Assembly (NCBI GenBank): GCA_017303895.1
Contig: JAFLBF010000004.1
Span: forward strand, 84,920-148,919
Source: Bacteroidota bacterium
Lineage (GTDB): Bacteria > Bacteroidota > Bacteroidia > 2-12-FULL-35-15
DNA: 64,000 bases
Reading direction: 5' to 3'
Within the stretch, counting starts at the first letter, position 1. The number at the start of each line of letters is the position of its first letter. This document shows, piece after piece, positions 35,619 through 43,516 of the stretch. Made by a program: the position numbers and the translations under genes. Below the pieces are notes generated by a model. That model made no database searches, was not told the DNA's origin, and saw only the letters and a program-made list of their open reading frames with translations.

Positions 35619-36416
35619 ATGCCAATAAATTTGGAACTGCTTTGCAAGCAGGTTTGTGATCTAAGCAAACAAACGGGAAACTTTATCCGTTTGGAGCGTC
35701 ATAAATTCAATACTGAACAAATAGAGGTAAAAGGAAAGAATGATTTTGTTTCCTATGTAGATAAAACATCGGAAAAAATGATCATTGAAGGCCTGGAAAG
35801 ACTATTGCCGGAAGCTGGATTCATCGCTGAAGAAGGAACATCTACAAAAAAAGGAGAACACTATAACTGGATCATTGATCCGCTGGATGGTACTACGAAT
35901 TTTATACACGGACTGCCCTGCTTTGCCATTAGTATCGCTTTAATGCGCGACCAACAATTGGTAATGGGCATTATCTATGAAGTTAATTTTGACGAGTGCT
36001 TTTATGCCTGGGAAGGCAGCAAAGCCTATTTGAATGAAAAAGAGATCCGCGTATCAAACATCGATCAATTATACGGCTCATTGATCGCAACAGGGTTCCC
36101 CTATTACGACTACAGCCGTTTGAACGAATACATGGAACTGTTCAAATATTTTATGCAACATACGCATGGCTTGAGACGCTTAGGCTCAGCCGCCACCGAT
36201 CTAGCTTATGTGGCATGTGGCAGATTCGAAGGATTTTATGAATATTGCCTGCAACCTTGGGATGTGGCCGCAGGAGCCTTTATTGTTCAACAAGCAGGTG
36301 GAAAAGTAACCGATTTTAATGGTGGAGAAAATTATTTATTCGGAAGAGAGATCGTAGCGGGCAATAGTGCATTTTTTGATGAATTCCTGGATTCTGTAAA
36401 ACAACATTTCAAATAA
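35619..36416 (+). CDS. Inositol monophosphatase family protein
   Basis: A 265-residue soluble Mg-dependent phosphatase of the IMPase/FBPase/CysQ superfamily. The metal and phosphate-binding motifs are FIAEEGTS (Glu), WIIDPLDGTTNFIHG and WDVAAGAFIVQQAGG, all intact. Such enzymes hydrolyse inositol-1-phosphate, 3'-phosphoadenosine phosphates or related substrates; the WIIDPLDGTTNFIHG form is typical of the SuhB/IMPase branch, but the substrate is unproven. A tiny membrane-protein gene begins one base after the stop codon, and a secreted protein gene overlaps that, so the three genes form a tight transcription unit. Confidence 0.88.
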   Translation: MPINLELLCKQVCDLSKQTGNFIRLERHKFNTEQIEVKGKNDFVSYVDKTSEKMIIEGLERLLPEAGFIAEEGTSTKKGEHYNWIIDPLDGTTNFIHGLPCFAISIALMRDQQLVMGIIYEVNFDECFYAWEGSKAYLNEKEIRVSNIDQLYGSLIATGFPYYDYSRLNEYMELFKYFMQHTHGLRRLGSAATDLAYVACGRFEGFYEYCLQPWDVAAGAFIVQQAGGKVTDFNGGENYLFGREIVAGNSAFFDEFLDSVKQHFK

Positions 36417-36417
36417 A

Positions 36418-36537
36418 ATGGAAGAAAAAGATAAGCCTAAAACAGCCTGGGAGTATGTTAAAATATACTTCCCTGACATGTGGCAATATATTGTGATCAT
36501 CATCGTTATGATCATTGCCGCTATTTTTATTCTCTAA
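36418..36537 (+). CDS. Small single-pass membrane protein (39 residues)
   Basis: ATG at 36418, one base after the IMPase stop, reads MEEKDKPKTAWEYVKIYF and continues to a TAA at 36535-36537. Residues ~1-20 are polar and amphipathic, and residues ~23-39 are a continuous Val/Ile/Met/Ala/Leu stretch that would form one membrane helix. Its stop overlaps the ATG of the next gene (TAATG), a classic coupling arrangement. The tight fit between two clear genes in the same direction supports it being real, although it is short. No known family recognised. Confidence 0.6.
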   Translation: MEEKDKPKTAWEYVKIYFPDMWQYIVIIIVMIIAAIFIL

Positions 36538-37295
36538 TGAAAAAACTACTACTCATCCCATTTTTACTTTGTTTCATTTCATCACTTAATGCAGAAACAA
36601 AGATCATTCACGTATTTGTAGCTTTGTGTGACAATGATAGCCAAGGCATTGTTCCGGTTCCGAAAAAGATCGGCAATGGAAATGACCCGGACAATAATCT
36701 ATACTGGGGATGCGGCTATGGTGTTCGTACATTTTTCAAAAATTCAGCTGAATGGAAATTGATCTCCAAAAGAAAGGCTGTTTCTTCTATTATCCTTGAA
36801 CGATGTATCTTCAAACACATCACTCAAGATGCTTACTTAGTGGCCGATGCTTACAAAGGTGATAAGATCAAAAAATGCAATGAAGATTTTTTTCGCTCAG
36901 CATCAGGCAATTCAACCGATACCTTAATGGTAAAAGACAGAACAATTGATCTAAACCAGGCTCAACTGGTTTCTTATGTAGGTCATGATGGATTGATGGA
37001 TTTTACGATCGATGAATACCCTCAACAAAAGAACAAAGCACAAAAAGAAGTAATCATCTTAGCATGCACCAGCAAGATCTACTACAGAGAAGGCCTGAAA
37101 GCTGCCGGGGCCTATCCCCTACTTTGGACCACTAACTTAATGTGCCCTGAAGCCTATACTCTAAAAGCTGCGATTGATGGCTGGCTTTTAAAGGAAAGCA
37201 ACCAGCAGATCCACCAGCGTGCGGCAGAAGCTTACCACCAATATCTGAAATGCGGGATCAATGGAGCAAAAAAATTATTGACCACCGGCTGGTAA
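36537..37295 (+). CDS. Secreted protein with candidate caspase/gingipain-like (clan CD) fold
   Basis: A 252-residue protein with a Sec signal peptide (MKKLLLIPFLLCFISSLNA). The ATG at 36537 overlaps the preceding stop and puts the signal peptide at the very start. After the leader comes a strand IIHVFVALCDNDSQGI. Later, a hydrophobic strand ends in His (AQLVSYVGHDGLMDF, His150), and a second hydrophobic strand ends in Cys (EVIILACTSKIYY, Cys177), followed by GAYPLLWTTNLMCPEAYTL. The order strand-His-Gly, strand-Ala-Cys, then a Gly-Ala strand and helix is that of clan CD cysteine peptidases. I infer a possible peptidase or a relative that binds a peptide; the family is not one I can name. Five other cysteines are present. 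Confidence 0.6.
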   Translation: MKKLLLIPFLLCFISSLNAETKIIHVFVALCDNDSQGIVPVPKKIGNGNDPDNNLYWGCGYGVRTFFKNSAEWKLISKRKAVSSIILERCIFKHITQDAYLVADAYKGDKIKKCNEDFFRSASGNSTDTLMVKDRTIDLNQAQLVSYVGHDGLMDFTIDEYPQQKNKAQKEVIILACTSKIYYREGLKAAGAYPLLWTTNLMCPEAYTLKAAIDGWLLKESNQQIHQRAAEAYHQYLKCGINGAKKLLTTGW

Positions 37296-37376
37296 GCATA
37301 TACAAACCATTCATTCACAATAACTTACACCTCTTTAAAATTGCCTCAAAAAAGACCGATTTATTAAAAAAAATCG

Positions 37377-37384
37377 TACTTTTG
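37377..37384 (+). promoter_or_regulatory. Candidate -7 element for tig
   Basis: TACTTTTG matches TAnnTTTG about 50 bases before the ATG at 37437. No TTG is found 17-23 bases upstream. The intergenic region (37296-37436) is otherwise A/T-rich with no gene. Confidence 0.4.
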
Positions 37385-37436
37385 TGTCCCTTAAAAAATT
37401 AGAACAAATTAATTATCAATTAAATAATATAATACA

Positions 37437-38777
37437 ATGAACATTACACAAGAGAACATTGACGAATTGAATGCAATATTAAAAGTTAAAGTGGTTGCTG
37501 GCGACTATTTACCAAAAGTTGAAGACGCTTTAAAAACTTACCAAAAGAAAGCTAACGTTCCGGGCTTCCGTCCAGGAAAAGTACCGGCTGGAATGATCAA
37601 AAAAATGTACGGAAAATCGATCATGGTAGATGAGATCAACAAACTTTTGAATGATTCATTGTACAACTATATCAACGAGAACAAGATCGAAGTTTTAGGA
37701 AATCCATTGCCAAAGGCAGATAGCATTGTTGACTTCGATAACCAAAATGAATTTGAATTCATTTATGAAATGGGCTTAGCTCCAAAATTCGACCTTGAAT
37801 TATCGGCTAAAGATAAATTTACCTATACCACCGTAAAGATCGATGATGAGTTAGTGAATAAATACGTTTCTGATATTGCAAAACGTTACGGAAAAGTGGA
37901 ACAAGTAGAAGTTTCTGCTGAAGGGGATCTATTAAATGGCGATTTTGTTGAATTAGATGCAAATGGCGAGATCTTAGCAGGAGGTATCTTTAAAACATCA
38001 TCCGTATTCATTGACAGAGTAAAAGTTCAATCTAAAAAATTGTTCGTGGGTGTTAAAAAAGATGACAAAGTAGTAGTTGAAGCTCAACAATTGTCAGACA
38101 ACTCAACTGACTTGGCAGCAATGTTAGGCATTGATAAGGCGGCTGCAGAAACATTAACATCAAAATTACAATTCACCGTGAAAGGGATCAGTCGCCTTGG
38201 AGCTGCTGAGGTCAATCAGGAATTATTTGATAAGATCTACGGTCCAGGGACAGTAAACAGCGAAGAAGAATTCAAAGCGAAGATCCGCGAAGAATTGGCT
38301 GCTATGTTTGTAAACGACAGCGAACGTAAATTCTATAATGACGTAGTTGACCATTTGATGTCAAAAGTAAACTTCAATTTACCAACTGATTTCTTAAAGC
38401 GTTGGATCGTTGCTGTTAATGAAAAGCCGGTAACCCTTGAACAAGTAGATAGCGAGTTCGACAACTATGCAAAAGGCTTAAAATGGCAATTGATCGAAAA
38501 CAAGATCATTAAAGACAACAACATCAATGTTACGAATGAAGAAGTGATCGAACATACTAAAAACCTGATCATGCAACAATTCGGTCGTATGGCACAATCG
38601 CCAATGACAGATGATGATTTGAATGATACCGCAAAACGTGTATTGGCGAATCAGGAAGAAGCTAAAAAATTATACGAGCAAGTATATGGTCAGAAAGTAA
38701 TGACATTGTTCAAAACCAAGTTTACATTGGAGAATAAAGAGGTGGCCTATGATGACTTCTTTAATACTGCCAAATAG
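37437..38777 (+). CDS. tig: Trigger factor (ribosome-associated chaperone/prolyl isomerase)
   Basis: A 446-residue protein with the three trigger-factor parts: the N-terminal ribosome-binding domain (VPGFRPGKVPAGMIKKMYGKSI, the loop that docks on L23), a divergent FKBP-like middle (~155-240, DFVELDANGEILAGG) and the long helical C-terminal chaperone arm. It shields nascent chains at the exit tunnel. The middle domain lacks several residues typical of active prolyl isomerases, common in Bacteroidota. It is followed directionally by clpP and clpX, the usual tig-clpP-clpX order. Confidence 0.9.
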   Translation: MNITQENIDELNAILKVKVVAGDYLPKVEDALKTYQKKANVPGFRPGKVPAGMIKKMYGKSIMVDEINKLLNDSLYNYINENKIEVLGNPLPKADSIVDFDNQNEFEFIYEMGLAPKFDLELSAKDKFTYTTVKIDDELVNKYVSDIAKRYGKVEQVEVSAEGDLLNGDFVELDANGEILAGGIFKTSSVFIDRVKVQSKKLFVGVKKDDKVVVEAQQLSDNSTDLAAMLGIDKAAAETLTSKLQFTVKGISRLGAAEVNQELFDKIYGPGTVNSEEEFKAKIREELAAMFVNDSERKFYNDVVDHLMSKVNFNLPTDFLKRWIVAVNEKPVTLEQVDSEFDNYAKGLKWQLIENKIIKDNNINVTNEEVIEHTKNLIMQQFGRMAQSPMTDDDLNDTAKRVLANQEEAKKLYEQVYGQKVMTLFKTKFTLENKEVAYDDFFNTAK

Positions 38778-38789
38778 TCAACATTTTTT

Positions 38790-38819
38790 TTGAGGTTCAA
38801 AATTTGATTAGTACTTTTA
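38790..38819 (+). promoter_or_regulatory. Candidate promoter for clpP
   Basis: TTG (38790-38792), 19 bases, then TACTTTTA (38812-38819), one mismatch from TAnnTTTG at ideal spacing. It lies in the 77-base gap after tig and gives a leader of about 30 bases, so clpP can be transcribed separately from tig. Confidence 0.5.
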
Positions 38820-38854
38820 ACAATCATTTTTAACTAACTAAAAACATAAAACGT

Positions 38855-39529
38855 ATGTTCGATAACAACGAGTTCAGAAAATATGCTGTAAAGCACAAAG
38901 GGATCAGTGGTAACACGTTCGATTCTTACACAAAACACAATATCTCTAACATGACTCCTTACATCATTGAGGAACGTCAGTTAAACGTTGCACAAATGGA
39001 CGTTTTCTCACGTTTGATGATGGATCGTATTATTTTCCTTGGGACAGGTATTGATGATCAAGTAGCAAATATCATTCAAGCACAGCTTTTGTTCTTACAA
39101 TCAGTTGATGCTAAAAAAGACATTCAGATCTACTTAAACTCTCCGGGAGGATCAGTATATGCTGGATTAGGGATCTATGACACCATGCAATACATTGCTC
39201 CGGATGTAGCTACGATCTGTACTGGGATGGCAGCCTCTATGGGTGCTGTTTTGATGTGTGCAGGAACAAAAGGAAAACGTGCTGCTTTAAAACATGCACG
39301 TGTGATGATCCACCAACCTTTAGGCGGTGCTGAAGGACAAGCATCTGATATTGAGATCACTGCTCGCGAGATCCAGAAGTTGAAAAAAGAATTGTATGAT
39401 ATCATTGCAAAACACAGTGGTCAAACATACGATAAAGTTTGGGCTGACAGTGATCGCGACTACTGGATGACATCTGAAGAAGCAAAAGCTTACGGAATGG
39501 TGGATGAGATCTTGATCAAAACAAAATAA
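38855..39529 (+). CDS. clpP: ATP-dependent Clp protease proteolytic subunit
   Basis: A 224-residue serine peptidase that forms the barrel of the ClpXP protease. The catalytic triad is Ser128 in TGMAASMGA, His153 in ARVMIHQPLGGA and Asp202 in DSDRDYWM. The oxyanion and handle regions are normal (IYLNSPGGSVYAG). The N-terminus has about 25 extra residues before the usual start of the mature subunit, which may be processed. It is followed by clpX, with a hairpin (39547-39588) in the gap, so the ratio of the two messages may be adjusted. Confidence 0.96.
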   Translation: MFDNNEFRKYAVKHKGISGNTFDSYTKHNISNMTPYIIEERQLNVAQMDVFSRLMMDRIIFLGTGIDDQVANIIQAQLLFLQSVDAKKDIQIYLNSPGGSVYAGLGIYDTMQYIAPDVATICTGMAASMGAVLMCAGTKGKRAALKHARVMIHQPLGGAEGQASDIEITAREIQKLKKELYDIIAKHSGQTYDKVWADSDRDYWMTSEEAKAYGMVDEILIKTK

Positions 39530-39546
39530 TTTGAAATGACTAAGTG

Positions 39547-39588
39547 TTAAATGGTTAATGACTTCGGTTGTTAACCATTTAATTTTTT
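39547..39588 (+). terminator. AT-rich hairpin between clpP and clpX (terminator or attenuator)
   Basis: TTAAATGGTTAA (39547-39558) pairs perfectly with TTAACCATTTAA (39571-39582), 12 bp, with a 12-base loop containing CTTCGG, followed by TTTTTT. The low GC content suggests partial termination. Confidence 0.65.
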
Positions 39589-39610
39589 AATAGAAGTATA
39601 AAAAACAAAT

Positions 39611-40858
39611 ATGGCAAAGGAAGAAAAAGATATTAAATGTTCGTTTTGCGGTCGTAAGAAGAATGAAGTGGAGATCCTTATCGCAGGAACAACCGGGCAT
39701 ATCTGTAATCACTGCGTGTCGCAGGCTCAGAATATTGTTCGCGATGAGCTAAGCCAGAAAAATGCAAACGGATTCAGCGCTCTTCATCTTTTAAAACCCG
39801 CAGAGATCAAAAAACATTTGGATGAATATGTGATCGGGCAGGATGAAGCAAAGAAAGTGCTTTCTGTTGCCGTGTACAATCATTACAAACGTATCATTCA
39901 AAACCAAAATAAAACCACTCAAAAGGATGACATTGAAATAGAAAAATCAAATGTGATCATGGTGGGAGAAACCGGTACTGGAAAAACATTGCTGGCAAGA
40001 ACCATTGCTAAAGTGTTGAATGTGCCATTTTGCATTGCGGATGCTACTGTTTTAACAGAAGCAGGTTACGTAGGTGAAGATGTGGAGAGTATCCTCTCCC
40101 GCTTACTTCAGGCAGCCGACTATGACGTAGCAGCAGCCGAAAGAGGAATTGTATTTATTGATGAGATCGATAAGATCGCACGCAAAAGTGACAATCCATC
40201 CATCACACGCGATGTTTCAGGCGAAGGTGTACAACAAGGATTACTAAAACTTTTAGAAGGATCAACTGTAGGCGTTCCTCCTCAAGGTGGCAGAAAACAT
40301 CCTGAGCAAAAAATGATACAAGTAAACACCAAAAACATTCTATTTGTTTGTGGTGGAGCATTTGATGGTATTGAGCGCAAGATCGCGAAACGTTTGGATA
40401 CTCAAGTGATCGGATACAATATGAATAAGGAAGCTGAGAATATTGACAAAGAAAATTTATTGCAATATGTATCGCCACAAGATCTTAAAAACTTCGGCTT
40501 GATCCCCGAATTGATCGGTCGTTTACCTGTTCTTACTTATTTGAATCCATTGGATGCAGAAACATTAAGACGAATTTTAAGCGAACCAAAGAATTCTTTG
40601 ATCAAACAATATGTTCACCTTTTTGAAATTGATGGAGTAAAGATCAGCTTTGAGAAAAGTGTATTGGATTTTATTGTAGAAAAAGCTGTTGAATTCAAGT
40701 TGGGAGCTCGTGGCTTACGTTCTATATGCGAAGCCATTATGACCGACCTGATGTTTGATCTGCCTTCCGATTCAAGCATAAAAGAGTTCAATGTGACATT
40801 GCGTTATGCAAAAGACAAACTAAAAAAATCAAGTATCAACAAATTAAAAGTAGCTTAA
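39611..40858 (+). CDS. clpX: ATP-dependent Clp protease ATP-binding subunit ClpX
   Basis: A 415-residue AAA+ unfoldase that feeds substrates to ClpP. The N-terminal zinc-binding dimerisation domain has Cys10, Cys13, Cys32 and Cys35 (KCSFCGRK ... HICNHC). Walker A is GETGTGKT, Walker [14 protein letters not shown], sensor and pore regions are intact ([15 protein letters not shown]), and [10 protein letters not shown] includes the ClpP-binding neighbourhood. Standard length. It is followed by a terminator and then folA. The gene lies 81 bases behind clpP in the same direction. Confidence 0.97.
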   Translation: MAKEEKDIKCSFCGRKKNEVEILIAGTTGHICNHCVSQAQNIVRDELSQKNANGFSALHLLKPAEIKKHLDEYVIGQDEAKKVLSVAVYNHYKRIIQNQNKTTQKDDIEIEKSNVIMVGETGTGKTLLARTIAKVLNVPFCIADATVLTEAGYVGEDVESILSRLLQAADYDVAAAERGIVFIDEIDKIARKSDNPSITRDVSGEGVQQGLLKLLEGSTVGVPPQGGRKHPEQKMIQVNTKNILFVCGGAFDGIERKIAKRLDTQVIGYNMNKEAENIDKENLLQYVSPQDLKNFGLIPELIGRLPVLTYLNPLDAETLRRILSEPKNSLIKQYVHLFEIDGVKISFEKSVLDFIVEKAVEFKLGARGLRSICEAIMTDLMFDLPSDSSIKEFNVTLRYAKDKLKKSSINKLKVA

Positions 40859-40865
40859 TTTAAGC

Positions 40866-40900
40866 AGCCCTTCTCTAACAAGAAGGGCTTTTCAATTTTT
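40866..40900 (+). terminator. Rho-independent terminator after clpX
   Basis: The stem AGCCCTTCT (40866-40874) pairs perfectly with AGAAGGGCT (40881-40889), loop CTAACA, then TTTTCAATTTTT. It ends two bases before the folA start codon. Confidence 0.82.
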
Positions 40901-40902
40901 AT

Positions 40903-41403
40903 ATGATCTCTATAATTGTAGCTGTTGCCGAAAATAATGTGATCGGAAAAGATAACACACTCATTTGGCACTTACCTGCTGATATGAAATATTTCAAAGA
41001 AAAAACAAGCGGGCATTGCATCATTACCGGCCGGAAGAATTATGAATCCATTCCTGAAAAATTTCGTCCATTACCCAACAGAACTAACATTGTGATCACC
41101 CGCCAAAAAAATTATCAAGCACCGGGCGCTATCGTTGTTGGTTCAGTAGAAGAAGCTATTCAAAAAGCGAAAGAAACGATGGATGAGGAGATTTTTATCA
41201 TTGGTGGCGCAGAGATCTACAAACAAAGCATAGCTATGGCGGATCGTATCTATCTCACTCAAATTCACAATAAATTTGAAGGGGATGCGTTTTTTCCGGA
41301 GCTGGATCACTCACAATGGCGTAAAACCAATGAAACAGAAGGGATTGTAGATGAGAAGAACAAATATTCACATACATTTTTGATATTCGATAAAATTTCT
41401 TAA
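40903..41403 (+). CDS. folA: Dihydrofolate reductase
   Basis: A 166-residue chromosomal-type DHFR that reduces dihydrofolate to tetrahydrofolate with NADPH. Visible features are ISIIVAVAENNVIGKDNTLIWHLPADMKYF, given here in two parts as the N-terminal strand ISIIVAVAENNVIG and the active-site loop LIWHLPADMKYF (the acidic residue is the Asp after Ala). ITGRKNYESIP supplies the cofactor loop, and FIIGGAEIYKQS the conserved Gly-Gly with the next helix. Normal length. The ATG lies directly after the clpX terminator. Its last codons contain a likely promoter for the next gene. Confidence 0.95.
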   Translation: MISIIVAVAENNVIGKDNTLIWHLPADMKYFKEKTSGHCIITGRKNYESIPEKFRPLPNRTNIVITRQKNYQAPGAIVVGSVEEAIQKAKETMDEEIFIIGGAEIYKQSIAMADRIYLTQIHNKFEGDAFFPELDHSQWRKTNETEGIVDEKNKYSHTFLIFDKIS

Positions 41404-41408
41404 ATTTG
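41380..41408 (+). promoter_or_regulatory. Candidate promoter overlapping the folA stop codon
   Basis: TTG (41380-41382), 18 bases, then TAAATTTG (41401-41408), a full match to TAnnTTTG whose TAA is the folA stop codon. The RNA start would lie about 18 bases before the lipoprotein ATG at 41433. Confidence 0.55.
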
Positions 41409-41432
41409 GGTTACCAATAAAAACTACTTCAC

Positions 41433-42281
41433 ATGAAAAACAAAGCATTAAAATTATTCACTGCATTTGCTCTTATTGCAGGAACATCATTATTCTACAC
41501 AGGTTGTAAAAAAGAAGAAGACAAACCGGCTGATGCCAATGCGGCTTCTGATAATGCGGTGGCTGACAATGCCTTTGCAGGTATCTGGAAACAGATTAGT
41601 ACTGTTTCTGACAGCTCCAACACATTAAGAACTCCAAATTTATCGTCAATGGCTGCTTGTGCAACAGCAACTATTACTCCTTGGGATCTAACTACTTGGC
41701 CAAAAACAGTTGTGATCGATTTTGGAACAAGCAATTGTTTATGTAATGATGGGAACAACAGAAGAGGTGTAATTACAGCTGTATTTACCGGTCCTTACCA
41801 AGATTCAGCAACAGTTATTACAGTAACATTGTCAAACTATTACCACAACGACTATCATGTTCAGGGAACTCAAACCATTACTAACATGGGACATAATTCT
41901 GCCGGACATTTAGTTTATAATGTTGTTGTAAACAATGCATCAGTAACTCACCCTACAAATGGACAAACAAGTACTTGGAGCACCAACCAAAACAGAGAAT
42001 TTTATGCTGGTTACAATACTCCATTAAATATTTTTGATGATGTGTATATGATCACTGGTACTGCAAGTGGTGTTTCCGGTGGAGGATCTGCTTATTCTAT
42101 TGTTGTTAATACAGCGTTAAGAGTAAATGTTGGTTGCAGATGGATCGTTAGTGGTGTATTTACCTTAACATTAACTGATTATCCAAACTACCCTATTGTA
42201 TTTGATTACGGTTCAGGTGCATGCGATGGATTAGCAACTGCTACATTGAATGGCACAACTTATAATATTGTGATGAATTAA
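41433..42281 (+). CDS. Hypothetical surface-exposed lipoprotein
   Basis: A 282-residue lipoprotein with lipobox YTGC (Cys25). The residues after Cys, CKKEEDKP, fit the Bacteroidota lipoprotein export signal (a basic residue then acidic residues), which directs lipoproteins to the outer face of the outer membrane. An Ala/Asp/Asn-rich linker (~30-48) is followed by a beta-rich domain with paired cysteines (TSNCLCNDGNNR, VGCRWIVSGVF, SGACDG). This is like many beta-sandwich lipoproteins of unknown function. It probably has its own promoter within folA and ends at a strong terminator shared with the response regulator gene. Confidence 0.7.
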   Translation: MKNKALKLFTAFALIAGTSLFYTGCKKEEDKPADANAASDNAVADNAFAGIWKQISTVSDSSNTLRTPNLSSMAACATATITPWDLTTWPKTVVIDFGTSNCLCNDGNNRRGVITAVFTGPYQDSATVITVTLSNYYHNDYHVQGTQTITNMGHNSAGHLVYNVVVNNASVTHPTNGQTSTWSTNQNREFYAGYNTPLNIFDDVYMITGTASGVSGGGSAYSIVVNTALRVNVGCRWIVSGVFTLTLTDYPNYPIVFDYGSGACDGLATATLNGTTYNIVMN

Positions 42282-42300
42282 TGAACATTTATAATTCATA

Positions 42301-42334
42301 AAAAAGCCCCCGGCAAATGCCGGGGGCTTTTTTT
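42301..42334. terminator. Bidirectional Rho-independent terminator
   Basis: AAAAAGCCCCCGGCA (42301-42315) pairs with TGCCGGGGGCTTTTT (42318-42332); the innermost pairs probably open to give a loop of four or more. A-run on the left, T-run on the right. It separates the lipoprotein gene from the convergent response regulator gene ending at 42333. Confidence 0.92.
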
Positions 42335-43016
42335 ATAACTCTAAACTATACCCAATTCCTTTGATCGTTTTGATGTATTGATCCCCCAATTTCTCCCTTA
42401 GTTTTCTGATGTGAACATCAATTGTTCTATTTTTTGCAAAGATCTCGTAGCCCCAAATTTGTTCAGATATTTCTTTTCGTGTAAATACTTTCCGGGGATT
42501 GGCGAACATAAGTGCTAACAATTCAAATTCTTTTCTTGGCAAAATGATCTCTTCCCCATCCTTGAATATCAAATAGCGCTCGCGATCAATTACGAGTCCT
42601 TTTTCATGCACCGTTACACTTGGCTCGTGAACGGTAGCCAAACGTTTTAATAATGCTTTTAGGCGTGTGATCAATACTCTTGTTTTAACAGGCTTAATGA
42701 TATAATCATCGGCTCCTGCATTAAAAGCAGCTATTTGCGAATAATCTTCGCTTCTGTTGGAACAGAATACGATCAATGAATTAGCTAATAAGACATTTTT
42801 TCTTAACTCCAAACAGATATCGATCCCATCCAACTCAGGCATCACCAATTCTAAAAGAATAAGATGAGGCGTATGCTCTTTTGCTAAATGCAATGCTTCT
42901 TTGGAATTAGAAGTAGAAAACACAACAAATCCATCTGCACGTAATTGTGCCCCCACCAGATTCAAATGCTCTTGATCGGTATCAACAAGTAAAATAGTAA
43001 AATTCGCATTTAGCAT
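42333..43016 (-). CDS. OmpR/PhoB-family response regulator with degenerate receiver domain
   Basis: A 227-residue DNA-binding response regulator. The receiver (~5-122) has the usual fold, with LLVDTDQE near the start and GADDYIIKPVK with the invariant Lys. The phosphoacceptor position reads HLILLELVMPELDG, so Glu56 (codon 42849-42851) replaces Asp, and the second acidic residue of the DD pair is Thr13. The C-terminal winged-helix domain (~135-227) is intact: PRKEFELLALMF, EISEQIWGYE, RTIDVHIRKLREKLG, IKGIGYSL. It should bind DNA but probably not through normal Asp phosphorylation; Glu may mimic the active state. No kinase gene is adjacent, so it is an orphan. Targets are unknown. Confidence 0.88.
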   Translation of the reverse strand: MLNANFTILLVDTDQEHLNLVGAQLRADGFVVFSTSNSKEALHLAKEHTPHLILLELVMPELDGIDICLELRKNVLLANSLIVFCSNRSEDYSQIAAFNAGADDYIIKPVKTRVLITRLKALLKRLATVHEPSVTVHEKGLVIDRERYLIFKDGEEIILPRKEFELLALMFANPRKVFTRKEISEQIWGYEIFAKNRTIDVHIRKLREKLGDQYIKTIKGIGYSLEL

Positions 43017-43123
43017 ATCAACTAATTATGCCACGAAAGTAGTTGAGAGAGGAGCCGTTTACATTAAGGTAAAATTAACTTTACTTTAGGAAATTTTAAC
43101 ATTCACATAATACGGCTATTTTG

Positions 43124-43131
43124 TATATTTG
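43124..43131 (+). promoter_or_regulatory. Candidate -7 element for the small membrane protein gene
   Basis: TATATTTG matches TAnnTTTG. It ends seven bases before a GTG at 43138, so RNA would begin at about the start codon. A -33 TTG is not seen at the normal distance. Confidence 0.35.
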
Positions 43132-43137
43132 TGGTCA

Positions 43138-43485
43138 GTGGAAAAAAATCTATATAAGATCGTGAGTGTTATTCTGGTGCTTTTTAGCATCCTGATCATT
43201 AGCAATGTAGTTTACACTTCCCTACAAAAGGTTAAAATAGAAGAAAATGTTTTAACTGACCTTGAAGAAGAAATCGAAGAAAATGAATTAGAAAACAATA
43301 AAGGGAAAGAAAGCAAAGTGAAAATAAAAAAGATCTTATTCCCTACCGATGATGACATTTGCCATCATTTTGAATTTTTCAATTCATTCAGCTATATCAA
43401 ATTCAGTTCTTACACAGACAATCAAAACGACAATACACTTCAAGGTTTTGACAAGTTTGTCTACTCCCCTCCCGAATTAGTTTAG
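43138..43485 (+). CDS. Small membrane protein of unknown function
   Basis: About 115 residues when started at GTG 43138 (MEKNLYKIVSVILVLFSI); an in-frame TTG at 43129 would add three residues but overlaps the -7 element. One membrane helix (~residues 7-28) is followed by a highly acidic Glu/Asn stretch (~38-58), a Lys-rich piece, and a soluble tail with DDDICHHFEFFNSFS. No family recognised. It is the first gene of the plus-strand group ahead of the broken SulP transporter gene and diverges from the response regulator gene, which may regulate it. Confidence 0.55.
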   Translation: MEKNLYKIVSVILVLFSILIISNVVYTSLQKVKIEENVLTDLEEEIEENELENNKGKESKVKIKKILFPTDDDICHHFEFFNSFSYIKFSSYTDNQNDNTLQGFDKFVYSPPELV

Positions 43486-43516
43486 AAATACAATTTGAGT
43501 TTTCATCAACAGATCC

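Noticed and set aside
36480-36536. Extended N-terminus for the caspase-like protein from an ATG at 36480
   Set aside because: It would put a His/Tyr-rich stretch before a clear signal peptide and would run across the small membrane-peptide gene; the ATG at 36537 overlapping the stop codon is more natural.
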